Source of the DNA: Bdellovibrio sp.
GTDB taxonomy: Bacteria; Myxococcota; SpSt-1050
Reading direction: 5' to 3'
Assembly (NCBI GenBank): GCA_020725805.1
Contig: DYEF01000014.1
Coordinates: forward strand, 1-13,294
Length of the DNA stretch: 13,294 nucleotides
The translations under genes and the position numbers were made by a program. The stretch's first letter is position 1, and each line of letters starts with the position of its first letter. A model generated the notes under the pieces. It saw nothing but the letters and a program-made list of their open reading frames with translations, made no database searches and was not told the origin of the DNA. Shown here piece after piece: positions 1-10,700 of the stretch.

Positions 1-53
<53 letters not shown>

Positions 54-60
54 ACATAAT

Positions 61-543
61 TTATTTCTTCTTCTTCTTCATAACAGCTGCTTTTTTAATA
101 TTCTTAGACAATGCCGTCTTATTCTTACTGATGTTATTCCCTTTAGCCTTTTGGGGTGATGACTTCTTCTGGTTTACATTCTGCTTCAAACCAGCCGTTT
201 TAGCTGCCTTTTTACCGGTTGCGGCTGATTTCTGAGCGGTATTCTGGGCCGGTTCTTTTTTGATATTCTTCCTCTCTTCCTCGAGGTGGGCTATCCGTTC
301 GATTATTTCCTTGGCAGCCCTGAATGTAGTCTGCATAATTGCCGGTGCAAATATTCTGCCCTGGTCTATCATCTGAAAGACCTGTTCTCCCAGCATCCTG
401 AAAACCTTGTCCTTTTCAAAAAGTAGCTGCTGCAGATCAGTAATCATATGATAGTGCTTTGAAGCAATCTTGATTCCGGCCTCAACACCGTTTTTGATAA
501 CATCCGACAGCATCTCAATATTACTGTTTTTTTCTTTCTCCAT
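61..543 (-). CDS. Phasin-like small protein with Lys-rich basic tail
   Basis: A 160-residue protein in two parts. Residues 1-92 are amphipathic and mostly helix-forming, without a signal peptide or membrane segment, and end in a charged stretch (HLEEERKNIKKE). Residues 94-160 are a low-complexity tail with 21 Lys in 67 residues plus Ala, Ser, Asn and Gln, ending in five lysines. This layout recalls phasin/PhaF-like granule-associated proteins, in which a helical phasin domain coats polyhydroxyalkanoate granules and a histone-like tail binds DNA; the similarity is by layout, not by a decisive motif. A strong Shine-Dalgarno (546-554) and a fitting promoter (565-593) support the ATG at 543. The stop codon is 7 nt from the tRNA-Ala gene. 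Alternatives: a nucleoid- or RNA-binding protein, or a general coiled-coil protein. The gene is near certain; the function is tentative. Confidence 0.85.
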   Translation of the reverse strand: MEKEKNSNIEMLSDVIKNGVEAGIKIASKHYHMITDLQQLLFEKDKVFRMLGEQVFQMIDQGRIFAPAIMQTTFRAAKEIIERIAHLEEERKNIKKEPAQNTAQKSAATGKKAAKTAGLKQNVNQKKSSPQKAKGNNISKNKTALSKNIKKAAVMKKKKK

Positions 544-545
544 TA

Positions 546-554
546 CCCCTCCTG
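546..554 (-). promoter_or_regulatory. Strong Shine-Dalgarno of the phasin-like gene
   Basis: On the minus strand the bases before the ATG read CAGGAGGGGTAATG, an almost perfect match to the anti-Shine-Dalgarno core at a short but workable distance. It fixes the start at 543 and contrasts with the other genes here, which have weak or no such site. Confidence 0.85.
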
Positions 555-564
555 AGACTTAGGC

Positions 565-593
565 TTGATAACAGAAACTATAAAAAAAGTCAA
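565..593 (-). promoter_or_regulatory. Candidate sigma70-type promoter for the phasin-like gene
   Basis: Minus strand: -35 TTGACT at 593-588, a 17-bp spacer containing a run of T, then -10 TATCAA at 570-565 (4 of 6 consensus positions). Predicted transcription start is near 558, leaving a leader of about 15 nt that just contains the Shine-Dalgarno. The order and spacing are convincing; usage is inferred. Confidence 0.5.
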
Positions 594-600
594 TATTTTA

Positions 601-629
601 TTGATAATATCAGATAGATAGCATATATT
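601..629 (+). promoter_or_regulatory. Candidate sigma70-type promoter for the SGNH hydrolase gene
   Basis: Plus strand: -35 TTGATA at 601-606 (5 of 6), an exact 17-bp spacer, then -10 TATATT at 624-629 (5 of 6). Predicted start is near 636-637. The -10 box overlaps the TTG codon at 628, so a transcript from here cannot use that codon and would use ATG 649. Its -35 lies 7 bp from the -35 of the opposite promoter (588-593), so the two promoters are back to back and may compete for or share regulators. Confidence 0.55.
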
Positions 630-648
630 GAAACTTCATGATAAGGTT

Positions 649-1743
649 ATGAACAGATTATACAACATCCTCCTACTTTTTATTTCTGTAATTGTAGGCT
701 TAGTATTTTCTGAACTGATTTTCCGAAGCTTTCTGAACGTAAAATATCAGTTTAAGGAGAAGCTTCCGGGTATGAGAATCTATCCGTTTCCCGGTCTGGC
801 CTATGATATGGAAGAATGCAAAGAATGTACTATAAAGATTAATTCGCTTGGTCTGAGGGGAGGGGAAATAAGTATTGCCAAACCTGAAGGCACAGTCCGC
901 ATATTGATAATAGGGGATAGTGCTACCTTCGGGGCAGGTGTTGAAAAGGATGAGGAGACAATCCCCGGAAGGCTTGGCAAGCGGCTAAAAGATGAACCCT
1001 ATATCGAAAATATGAAATTTGAAGTAATCAACGGTGGTATCCCGGGATACGATATTCAGGAAATCTACCTTCATTACAAATATAAACTAAAACAACTGAA
1101 AAGTGACATTGTAATATACAATTTTTTCCCGAATGATTTTCTAAATGCCAAGTATAAGGTTGAAATAATTGATGGTAAACCTACACTTATAAGATTTGTG
1201 AATGCCGAAAGTCCCGGATTACAGATAATATCTTTCCTTCCCGAAAGACTTAATATAGCTTTAAATGAAAATTCACTCCTGTACAGATATGTATTATTTT
1301 ACTTTTCACAGCTGTTTTCAAAAGACAACTCTGAGCTATCCGCATATCTGGGTAAATTCCAGACAACAAATATAAAATATATGGATATGCTTATGGAAGA
1401 AATCAGAAAAGACAACTCAGAATTTGTATTGAGCAGCGAAATATATTCATTCTGTGCAAATTGCAGGGAACCGCTGACAGATACAAATTGTCCGGAGGAA
1501 CATGCATGCAAGTCGGTTTACAACCTGATAAAATGGATTGAAAACGAAATGAGGAAGAAGAATACTCCTTTTGTCTATCTATCCGAAGCCGTCGCTGATA
1601 TCGAACTGAAAGAGATTATGGTAGATAACTTTGCACATTATACAGGAAAGGCAAACGTAATTATGGCCGACAGGCTTTATGACTTCCTGATTCCCGTCAT
1701 AAAAGACAAATATAAAGCAGGTAAGGTACTGGGCAGATTCTAA
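649..1743 (+). CDS. Membrane-anchored SGNH/GDSL-type hydrolase
   Basis: Longest frame starts at TTG 628 (371 aa), but a good promoter -10 box covers that codon, so ATG 649 (364 aa) is preferred; numbers below are for the 371-residue form. Residues 10-30 form one hydrophobic N-terminal anchor, placing the rest outside the inner membrane. SGNH marks: the lead-in NSLGLRG (72-78); block I GDSATFG (96-102) with nucleophile Ser98; block II NGGIPG (135-140); block III PND (168-170); a C-terminal block V with Asp333 and His337. SGNH enzymes cleave or transfer ester-linked groups on lipids, glycans or peptidoglycan; the substrate is not evident. Odd points: Asp and His are spaced DxxxH rather than DxxH, and Cys pairs occur at 64/67, 276/279 and 288/294. 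The gene converges on the giant surface-protein gene with 6 bp between stops, so they are not co-transcribed. Confidence 0.85.
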   Translation: MNRLYNILLLFISVIVGLVFSELIFRSFLNVKYQFKEKLPGMRIYPFPGLAYDMEECKECTIKINSLGLRGGEISIAKPEGTVRILIIGDSATFGAGVEKDEETIPGRLGKRLKDEPYIENMKFEVINGGIPGYDIQEIYLHYKYKLKQLKSDIVIYNFFPNDFLNAKYKVEIIDGKPTLIRFVNAESPGLQIISFLPERLNIALNENSLLYRYVLFYFSQLFSKDNSELSAYLGKFQTTNIKYMDMLMEEIRKDNSEFVLSSEIYSFCANCREPLTDTNCPEEHACKSVYNLIKWIENEMRKKNTPFVYLSEAVADIELKEIMVDNFAHYTGKANVIMADRLYDFLIPVIKDKYKAGKVLGRF

Positions 1744-1792
1744 CCATTATCAATACTTCCCTGTTGCACGGACAAAGAAGCCGTGATGGTTA
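1741..1792. other. Nested inverted repeats over the convergent stop codons
   Basis: TAACCAT (1741-1747) is complementary to ATGGTTA (1786-1792), and inside it CACGG (1767-1771) pairs with CCGTG (1781-1785) around a 9-nt loop. The right-hand arms are contiguous; the left-hand arms are separated by 19 nt. The structure covers the stop codons of both convergent genes. It could be a shared end-of-transcript structure, but neither strand shows the T-run expected of an intrinsic terminator. Confidence 0.3.
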
Positions 1793-4700
1793 TAATCCCT
1801 CAGACGATAGAGATTGTCCGAGAAGTCAGTAAAATTGTAACCGAGTGCGAGTCTGAAATATCTGTTAAAGTTATAGCCCAAATCAATTAGAAAACCGCTC
1901 TTACTTTCATTATCCAGCACCGACAGCAATCTGTACTCAATACCTGCGGCAAACATCCTTTTATAGAAGTTATAGTTAATACGGTTTACCCACAATAAGG
2001 AATCAAGGGATTCTGAAGTCTGAACTGAGTAGTCGTTAATATATGAGCGTTTTAGGGCAAGCTTTTCAACAAGTTCAAAGCCATAAGGAAGTTCAAATAC
2101 CGGGATTATGCTGAATATATGAGAATAACTCTCAAACTCGCTCTTTTGCATAAAATCATACCTGTCCTCATACACATTTGAGAACTTCAGAAAGAGATTT
2201 ACCCAGTCAAAATCCTTGGGTCTTAGTGCCAGACCGAAACTGTTTTCGGAGAATCTGTATTCATCTCTTTTGTGCTCCAGATTATTGACCGCCAGATAAT
2301 GCCCGGTAAAACTAAGACTTATATCTCTGGAAATTCCCCACATCAAAGAGAGTCTTATAAGGTACTGTATCCTGTCCTCTCCCCCAAAATTCTCATCATT
2401 ATTGTCAAGTCTGAACTCTGTAAAGACTGAACCCTTGAGATTTTTCAATTTGACATATTCAACCGAGCCCGAAACGACATCACGCTTATTATCTCCCTGT
2501 GCAAAGCCCAGAGGGTAATTCAGTCCCATATATTCATAGATTAGGTCGTTGTTTATCCCTAATTTCTGGGTATACGAATATCCGTAAAGAGGTCCCCTCT
2601 TTTCATTTGAGTATGAATAATTCTGAACAGTCTGAAGGTTGGTATCAGTAATAAAGCCGGGTTCCTGATAGTTATATGAGAGCTCTCCGTTTGAAACCAC
2701 CTCCGTGTGCTCATAATTAATCAAAGCATTGAGGCCATCTGCCACAGCGAATCTACCTTTGGTTCCGAGTATCGCCCTCGAATTCAGTTGATTTGACAGG
2801 GTATCAATCTGGTACTCCCCGTAAGAGCTTATACCACCTGAGAGCTGTTCTTCTGCACCAAGGATAGAAGTTGCAACGAATTCACTTCCAAAACTACCTA
2901 CTCTCTCACCGAAATAGACACTCCCTGTTTCAGAGACGGGTATGCGTGCGGATATCTGAGTATAATTGTCAAGATTCAACCTTAGTGTATCAGAAAGGGT
3001 AAGATACAGTTTTGGTTTTACCTTGTATGTAGAACCAACCGTTATGTATAGTCTGTCTGTAATCTCATTAAACTCCTTTTCATCACCCCAGAATACTGAA
3101 TGGAGAGAGCCAAATACGTTTATCTTCGGAGTTACCTGATAATTCGTGCCTATACCCAGAATATCCGTTGAATAACTTTTATCCACAATCTTTGTGTTAA
3201 AGTCCGAATATGAATAAATATTTTCGGACAGCAGATCGAGTCTCTCTGTAAGTCTGTATTTCAGCTTCTGCTGGGACATAAACAAGGAAATATCGCCCAT
3301 CTTCTCCATATTAGAAAGTGAGAGAGGCTCAATAAAGTGTCCGTAAAAAGTCGCAGATGCCGAGAGGCTTTTGTCAATATCCTTTGAAATCTCGAGACCG
3401 GTACTCTTAATACCCTGACTGACAAGGGTATCCGAGCTTGTGAAATACGGTGTGTTCATTCTGAAAAAGAGTCTGTACGACAATAGCCTGTCCTCCTTTA
3501 ATAACAGGTCTGCAATATCACCCCTTGTCTCTATCATTGCAGAATATCCGTCTTTTGATTCCACTGACAGGGAGCGACCGCTTATACCTCCGTCAGTTGA
3601 TAAGAGATAATCGGAATAACCGTATTTACTCGCTGCAAACTCACCCTTTACTGATGAATATTTCAGATACTTCATCGAAATACCGACACTGTATAGTTTG
3701 TACCTTGTATCTCCGGATTCGAATTCATTGATTATTCCCCCGCCTATATCCAGTCTCTTGTCAAAATTCTCCTTAACATATGCACCGACAGAATAATTTT
3801 CATCTGATTTAAGACTGAAATAGTCATATTCAGCCAGAAGATAAACACTCCCGGAAGGATTCCCCGAAATACCGACGGATGACGGGGTCTCAATATAGGA
3901 ATTCAGGGGCTGATTCAGTATCAGAGTACCTGTTGAATAATTCATCGAATAGTCGGTGTATCGCACGAGTGTCTTTTCATATAAAGTATTACCGGTCAGC
4001 ATATCTCTGACAACTATCCTGATATTCTCGGAACCGTTTATTATATCAGAGACACCCAGAAAATATACAGAACCACCTGTTGCCTTCAGAATCGTCCTCT
4101 TGTGTCTGGAATACTCAACGGGGATACCGGCAAATAATCTTGAATAATTAGATGTGTGATACTTTTCAAATGTATTGTCAAGAGTGAGGCTCAGTCCGTA
4201 TAACCGTTTCTCGTATCTGAACTGGTCAAATCCCGCTATCTGTGTATTGAAATTGCCAAAGAGCAGTCTGTTTCTGTCCGCATCAATCCTCAGGTAGAAC
4301 TTATCAACCGAATCCACATCCTTGATTAAAGTCGAACTATCCCCGAAGGTCGGGAAATACATATAATCGGCTATGCGGTTTTCAAAGAGATTGAATTCCC
4401 TCTCCCTCATCTTTGAGGAGTCGAAGTGCAGGGTCATATCGATATCCTTAAATCCAAGGCGGTTTTTCAGATGATGCTTTGCATAGATTACTGCCTTTGA
4501 GTCAAGACCAAACCCTGCGGCCGTGATATGCGTAGAAGGCAAATATCCGTCCGGATAGAAATCAGAATTCGAAACAAGTCCGGTAAAGTACACCAATAAA
4601 AACGGCTCTCTCTCCTTTCTTTCTATCTCAAAGAATACCGCAGATGCCCTATTTTGTGAATCTACTATATCAATCACAACCTTGTTCCTGCCGTACTCGA

Positions 4701-7700
4701 GCGGAATCTCGAATCTGAAACTGCCGTCTGATGTTTTGATTTCGTTGTTTTTATAGAAAATCTTATTTCCTGAAGCAAGTTTTCCATAAACGACAGCATA
4801 CTCGGAGGTTGTGACTTTCTCCTCTGGTATGAAGATGATATTCTCTTCGGTCTTTACCTCTTTGCTTCTGTCAACAGGTGTAGCAGTGGCTTTCTCTGAT
4901 ATTGCAGGAGCATTGGCAGAAGCATCCGTCTTATTACTACTTGTTTCAGAAGGAACCTCTGTCTTTACCTCTTTTATATTTGCATCCTGTTTAGATACTT
5001 TATCACCGGCATTCTCTCCGCCCTTACTAATATGTATCTCTGCAAATCCGGTATCTGTTCTGTAAAAATCCGAATCCTTTATAACCCTCTTCTCTGTTTC
5101 ACATACAAGAGGAAAGTTTATCCTTGCAGGCAATCCGTTTGTAAAATACATATCCACACTCTCATAGAGCGGTTTAGTACCTGCCGGAAGAGAATTTCTG
5201 TCGAGTTTTACTATATGATAACCACTGTCAAGCTGAGGGAAGTGATAGAGACCATACTGGTCTGAAACGGCAATAAATCCGGTATCCAGCATAACTTTAG
5301 CAGATGAAATACCAACCTCACCTGTGTCGAATCTTTCATTATTGTTTTCATCACAGAAAACGCGTCCGAAGAGCATTGAGTTTTCGAAATCGTAATCTTT
5401 CCTTACATATACAGTATTATAAGCCGTCTTCACTACCCTGCCCGATTTCTCGAACAGAGTTGCCCGGTTAGATAGTTTCATAACATCGTAATCAAAACCT
5501 GCATAGACAAAGTACTTTAATACCTTAGTCTCATTAGCCGGAACACTGAACTCATTTGTTTTATAAAGCAGTTTTGATTTAAACTTCTCTGTCTTAACGC
5601 CAAGTCTTCCGTCCGGCTTCAAACCATTATCCTTCAGAGTACCAAGTGAAAAATCTTTCGATTTTATTATAAGCCCATTATCTGGTTCATCCGAAATATA
5701 GAATGTTATATCTTTCGAGGTCCCGTTTCTGACAACGAGAGAATATTCTATCAGCTCACCTTTTGTAACAACACTTTTATCTGCACTCTTATAGAATGTT
5801 ATCAGCGAAGAGGAACTGTCAACAGGGAGATTATTGTTTACCAGCCTCAGTTTGCCATTTTCGGCTTTGCTAAAGTCAATCTGCGTCAGATATTTCTTGT
5901 TTTCTATTACCTTAGGTGCAAAGTCATTTGACACATAACCTTCTATATCGGGTTTGATATTATTATCGGGCAAAATAAGAGCAGAAGGGAATACATAAGA
6001 ACCATCCGATGATACAACATCGAATTTATAGGATTTGTTATCAAAATCAAACCAGTAAATACCGTATCTGTCCGTTATAAACTCCTTCTTTATCCCGTCA
6101 TTTGCCGTAAGTATTACTTTAAGATTTTCAACAGGTAAGTATTTTTCTGATGAATACACAACACCTGTTGGGACTATTGCAAATTCGACATTTGAGAGCG
6201 AGCCTTCGGAGAGGTCAATATCCTTTACACCAATCAATGAATCCTTTTCATTGTAGGCATACAATCTGTATCTGCCCTGCGTAAGGTTCAATATTACAAA
6301 CTTTCCGTCACTGTCCGTATAATTTTTGTCGGCCGGTTTGAATTTTGGCGGCGGAAGAATCTTATCCTGTGAATCATCTATTCTCTCAGCAACAACCTTA
6401 TAACCCGAAAGCAAGATATCTGTATCATATATGAATTTCTTTTCATCTCTGTTCATCTTTCTAAAAAGAATCCCTTGAATCGAAACGGTCCCGATCTCCC
6501 CTCCCACAGTCAGTCTTACTGTATTGGACTCGAAATATTTATTTTCCTGAGTATATAAATACGCCTTATTTTCAATCAAATCCCCGTATTTTGCATCCTT
6601 CTTTACACTGACGTTGAAGATAATTTCCGCTCCCTGCAACTGAGATGAACCAAACTTAAGCCCTTTTACAATTATCAGACCATTATTATATCTTCCCGAA
6701 GGCGGCGGTACATAATTGAATTCGGCACCTTCCGGAAGAATTATATCCGATTTCCTGCCCGAAAACTGGACATACATAGGAATATCATCCATAAAGGTCA
6801 CTTCATCAACCCTGCTGTTCCCCTGACTTGTAACAGAGATTCTGAATGTAATCTTATCAGATGGCTCTACCTTTCCTCCGTTATTATCAGTGGCTGTTTT
6901 ATAGAGCTCATAGTAATTCTGAGGCAGGTCGCAGGTAGCGACATAGGTCTTCTGAATCCCGTTTTGGGGATTCCCATCATAATCACTCAAAATTTTCCCA
7001 TTGTCATATACAAGTTCTGCCTGATTCAGAAAACCTCCGCAGACATTCACAACTGCATCAAAGGTTATCAGGACATCCGTTGAAGGTGGCAGGTCATTTA
7101 TAACAAACCTGTTTGCAACCTGACCATTTATAGTGGCAACCTCTCCTTCATCTGAGTCAGATTCATCGGTGAGTGTCTTTGTAACCGAATTTATCATAAT
7201 CTTCATCGTTCCCGCAAGATAGCTCGCCTGAGAAGGTATTATATCCGTAATCTCAACCTTTTTGGCTGCTGAATTTCCCTCATTTCTGAACCTGAGATAA
7301 AACCTTAGATTGTCTCCTATATCCGCAACCGAATTGCCGTTTTTGTCTGAACTAATACTATATTCCTTAACAAGGGTAGTAATGAGCGGCTTATCCCCAA
7401 CCGGAATCTGAATCTCGGGTATCAGATATTCACCACCCTTGAATGTTATCCTTGCACCGTTTTTCATAACTGAGACATTCTTTGGAACGATTGCAGAAAA
7501 TTCCACTAATGCAATATTCTTCTCAAGCCCTCCATCGGATATTGGTGATACAACCCCTTTATTGCTGCCAGAACCCTCATATTTTGCCGAGTTTATCAGA
7601 AGCCCGCTCTCGAGAGGAGATTTACCGCCAATATCACTTACAACAGTACCGTTCAGCTTAGTAGAGCCTTTTACATACTCCCAGCCATATCTTGTTATTT

Positions 7701-10700
7701 CGTCATATAGTCTTGTCTCATTAGATGCAGTATCACCCGAATTGATTACCGATATCACAAAATCAATCTTATCACCGTATTTTACAGGCTCAGTCTTTGC
7801 GATATACTCTTTCTTGGATGAGGCGAAATAAGGTCCGCTATATCTTTTGACAGTCACAATAGTCGGGTCGTTCTTTTTCAGGGTTCTCGTATCGTCGCTC
7901 ACAAAAACAGTCTTTGCATTCGAACACTCAACAGCAGCCTGATTTATTATCTGTGAATTATCCTCTACATCGATATTCACCCTGACCTTATACCAGAGCT
8001 CTGCACTCTCACCCTTCCTCAGAACTTTCAGGGCGGAAATCGTATTGTAATCAAACTTTATCTCGCTTCCGTCATAATCCCCGCCGCTCATTACCTCTGT
8101 AACCTTGACTTTGGATTTATCCGGACTGTCTCTGATTATTATATCCCTTGCATCAATATCAGAATCATTTCTGACAATAAGTCTGTATATAAACTCTTCA
8201 TCCGGATATACATACTCTTCCGTCCTAATAATTTGGCTGCTTAGTCTGTAAGGAGTCTTTGAGATATAAAGTTCGGGTCTGTTTATTACAAGGACGGAGG
8301 TCTTATTTATTCCGTCAGATTTATCTGCATTATTATCGCTCAGAATCTCAGGCGAATTAGATGCTCTAAGTCTGCCTTGATTAGGAAGTATTGTGCCATC
8401 AGGGATATCCGGGCGGAGTTTTACTGCAAAATCAAATCTCTTATAATACTGCGGTGCAATACCGAGTTCTGAGAGAGTAAATGTAAGAGTGTGATTAGAG
8501 GCATCGTAACTACCCTCCCCTTTTGTCTGAACATCATCAATATGCTGATACATCTCGTCAAAAGTGTCTGTCACAACTATATCTCTTCCAAAATCACTCC
8601 CCGTATTCAGGACCAGTATGCTGTAATTAATTACAGAGCCCGGAGCAGTCTCCAAGGCATCGGCGGTCTTAATAATATAGATTTCAGGACTGCTCTTTAC
8701 TCTGAACTCCGTCGGGTCATCCAAAACTGACGTATCCGGGTCATCGGAGAGGAGCCTCCCCTTGTAATTTATGGCCTCAATATATGCCTGATTCCGGATC
8801 ATACTCCCATCTTTAATTGGAATTTTAACCTTTGCCTCTACCCTGATTGGAGTCAGATTCTTCAATTGTTTTGTACTTAATGTCAGAGTATTCTTATTTA
8901 GAATGCCTCCGGAACTCGACAGAATCTCAAGTGAATCAGGGAAGACATCAGTTATTACTGCATCACAGAGAGAGATATCATCTGTTGTAAAACTAATTTC
9001 ATAAATTACCTTTTCATTTACGGTAACTTCTTTAGGGGATAAAAGTTTCTTACTGAATTTCCCCTTTTTAGCTAAATTATCAACAACAAGTTCGAGATTA
9101 TTCGATTTTACAGGATTGAGAATCTCTCTCGATGTAGCCTCTGCATAATTAATAATCTTTCCCGAAATACACTCTCTGACTCTCGCCCTAAAAGAGAGAG
9201 TCTTTTTATAGGTCTCGCCGATGTTAATATCCGGAATATTCCATACGACCTGATTACCTGAGACAAATCCGCCGTCATTAACAGAGAGAATCTCCAATCT
9301 GTCCTTATCGATATAATCTGACACGACCACATCATTTGCAATACTGTTGCCGGTGTTTAATATCTCCACGACAAAATCTATCTCGTCTGATGGTCTTACA
9401 GGACCAATAATCTCCTCCCCGTTCTTATTTATTGCCTTGACCTTTAAGACAAGATAGGGAGATGAAGAGACGGTTATTAAAAGCGGGTCAGGTGATAGAG
9501 GCGTATCTGGGTCATCACTCAATACCTCTTTGGTTTCATTGGAAATGATTTTTGCCTGATTATAAATAGTTGCACCGTTCTCGAGCGGGCTCTTTATCTT
9601 ACCCTTAAATGATACCGTGCGGCTTTCATTGGGGTTCAAGAGTGGGATACTCCAGACGACCTCGTTGGAAATCAATACCCCGCCGTCCGATATATCGCTG
9701 ACAGATTCTATCTTACTGTCGAGCGGGTCTCTTATCTTTACCTGATTTGCAGGGACAGGACCGGAATTCCTGACGATAATACTGAATACAAGTGTATCTC
9801 CTGCATTTGCATTATGTGTCCGCTTTGCATAATCTCCGTCATAAGAGGCATATTTGAATGTATTTGACAGATTCGGTTCATCATAGACATAGACAGTAAC
9901 CGTATCAGTGTTCTTACTGTATGTCGTGCCGGCTATTATCGTACCAAAATTACTAATTACAGTAGAAGGCTTGGTAGGTGGCCTTACCTCTGCCCTGAAA
10001 ATAAAGGTCTTCTTCTCCTTATGGTTCAGAAGCGGCACATTCCAGTTTATTGTCTGGTTGGCATCCACAGAGCCGCCGGGAGTTATCAACTCTACATTCT
10101 TAAGGAGTTTCGAAACAGAATCAGACAGAATCAGATTTTTGAGCGGTCCGGGCGAATCATTTTCAAACTCGAGAGTAAATGTGAGGATATCTCCTCCATG
10201 AGCCCATATACTCTTCTGATTATTGACAAATTTTAAGGCATTTTTAATCTGAGGACCGAATTTTATGGTTATGTCTGTGCTGTCACCAAGGACTGATGTA
10301 ACCGGGTCATCACTGAATATCTTTTTGATATCCTGAGAATAAAGACTTGCCTGATTTTTGATGACGTAATTGTTTTCGATAGGGATATTTACCGTTGCAG
10401 AGAATCTGAGTGTCCTCGTTATTCCGACTCCGATTATAAGATACTCCCATACTATTCTGCCCTGAGAGAGTTTTCCGCCATCAGATATACTACTTGGGTC
10501 TACTGTCAGATTTGAATCGATTATATCCTCGACAACTACATTATTTGCGGCACCGTTACCAGTGTTTCTGATTGTGATATAGTAATCGATTCTATCTCCG
10601 GGTTTTCCGGTCCTGACCTCTGCCCCGTTTATCTTTGCACCTTTCTGAAAGAGAGAAATATTCGGTCCTGAGACAACCGTCAGGGAGGAGGAGACATCAA

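Noticed and set aside
1299-1511. A 70-codon minus-strand frame inside the SGNH hydrolase gene
   Set aside because: Antisense shadow of a gene with clear family motifs; no ribosome site or known motif.
7439-7831. A 130-codon open frame on the plus strand inside the giant gene
   Set aside because: It lies antisense to a clear DUF11 module with conserved protein pattern and has no recognisable domain; long antisense frames are expected in so long a gene.
9108-9341. A 77-codon minus-strand frame in a different frame of the giant gene
   Set aside because: Same-strand out-of-frame shadow within module 7; composition does not look like a protein.
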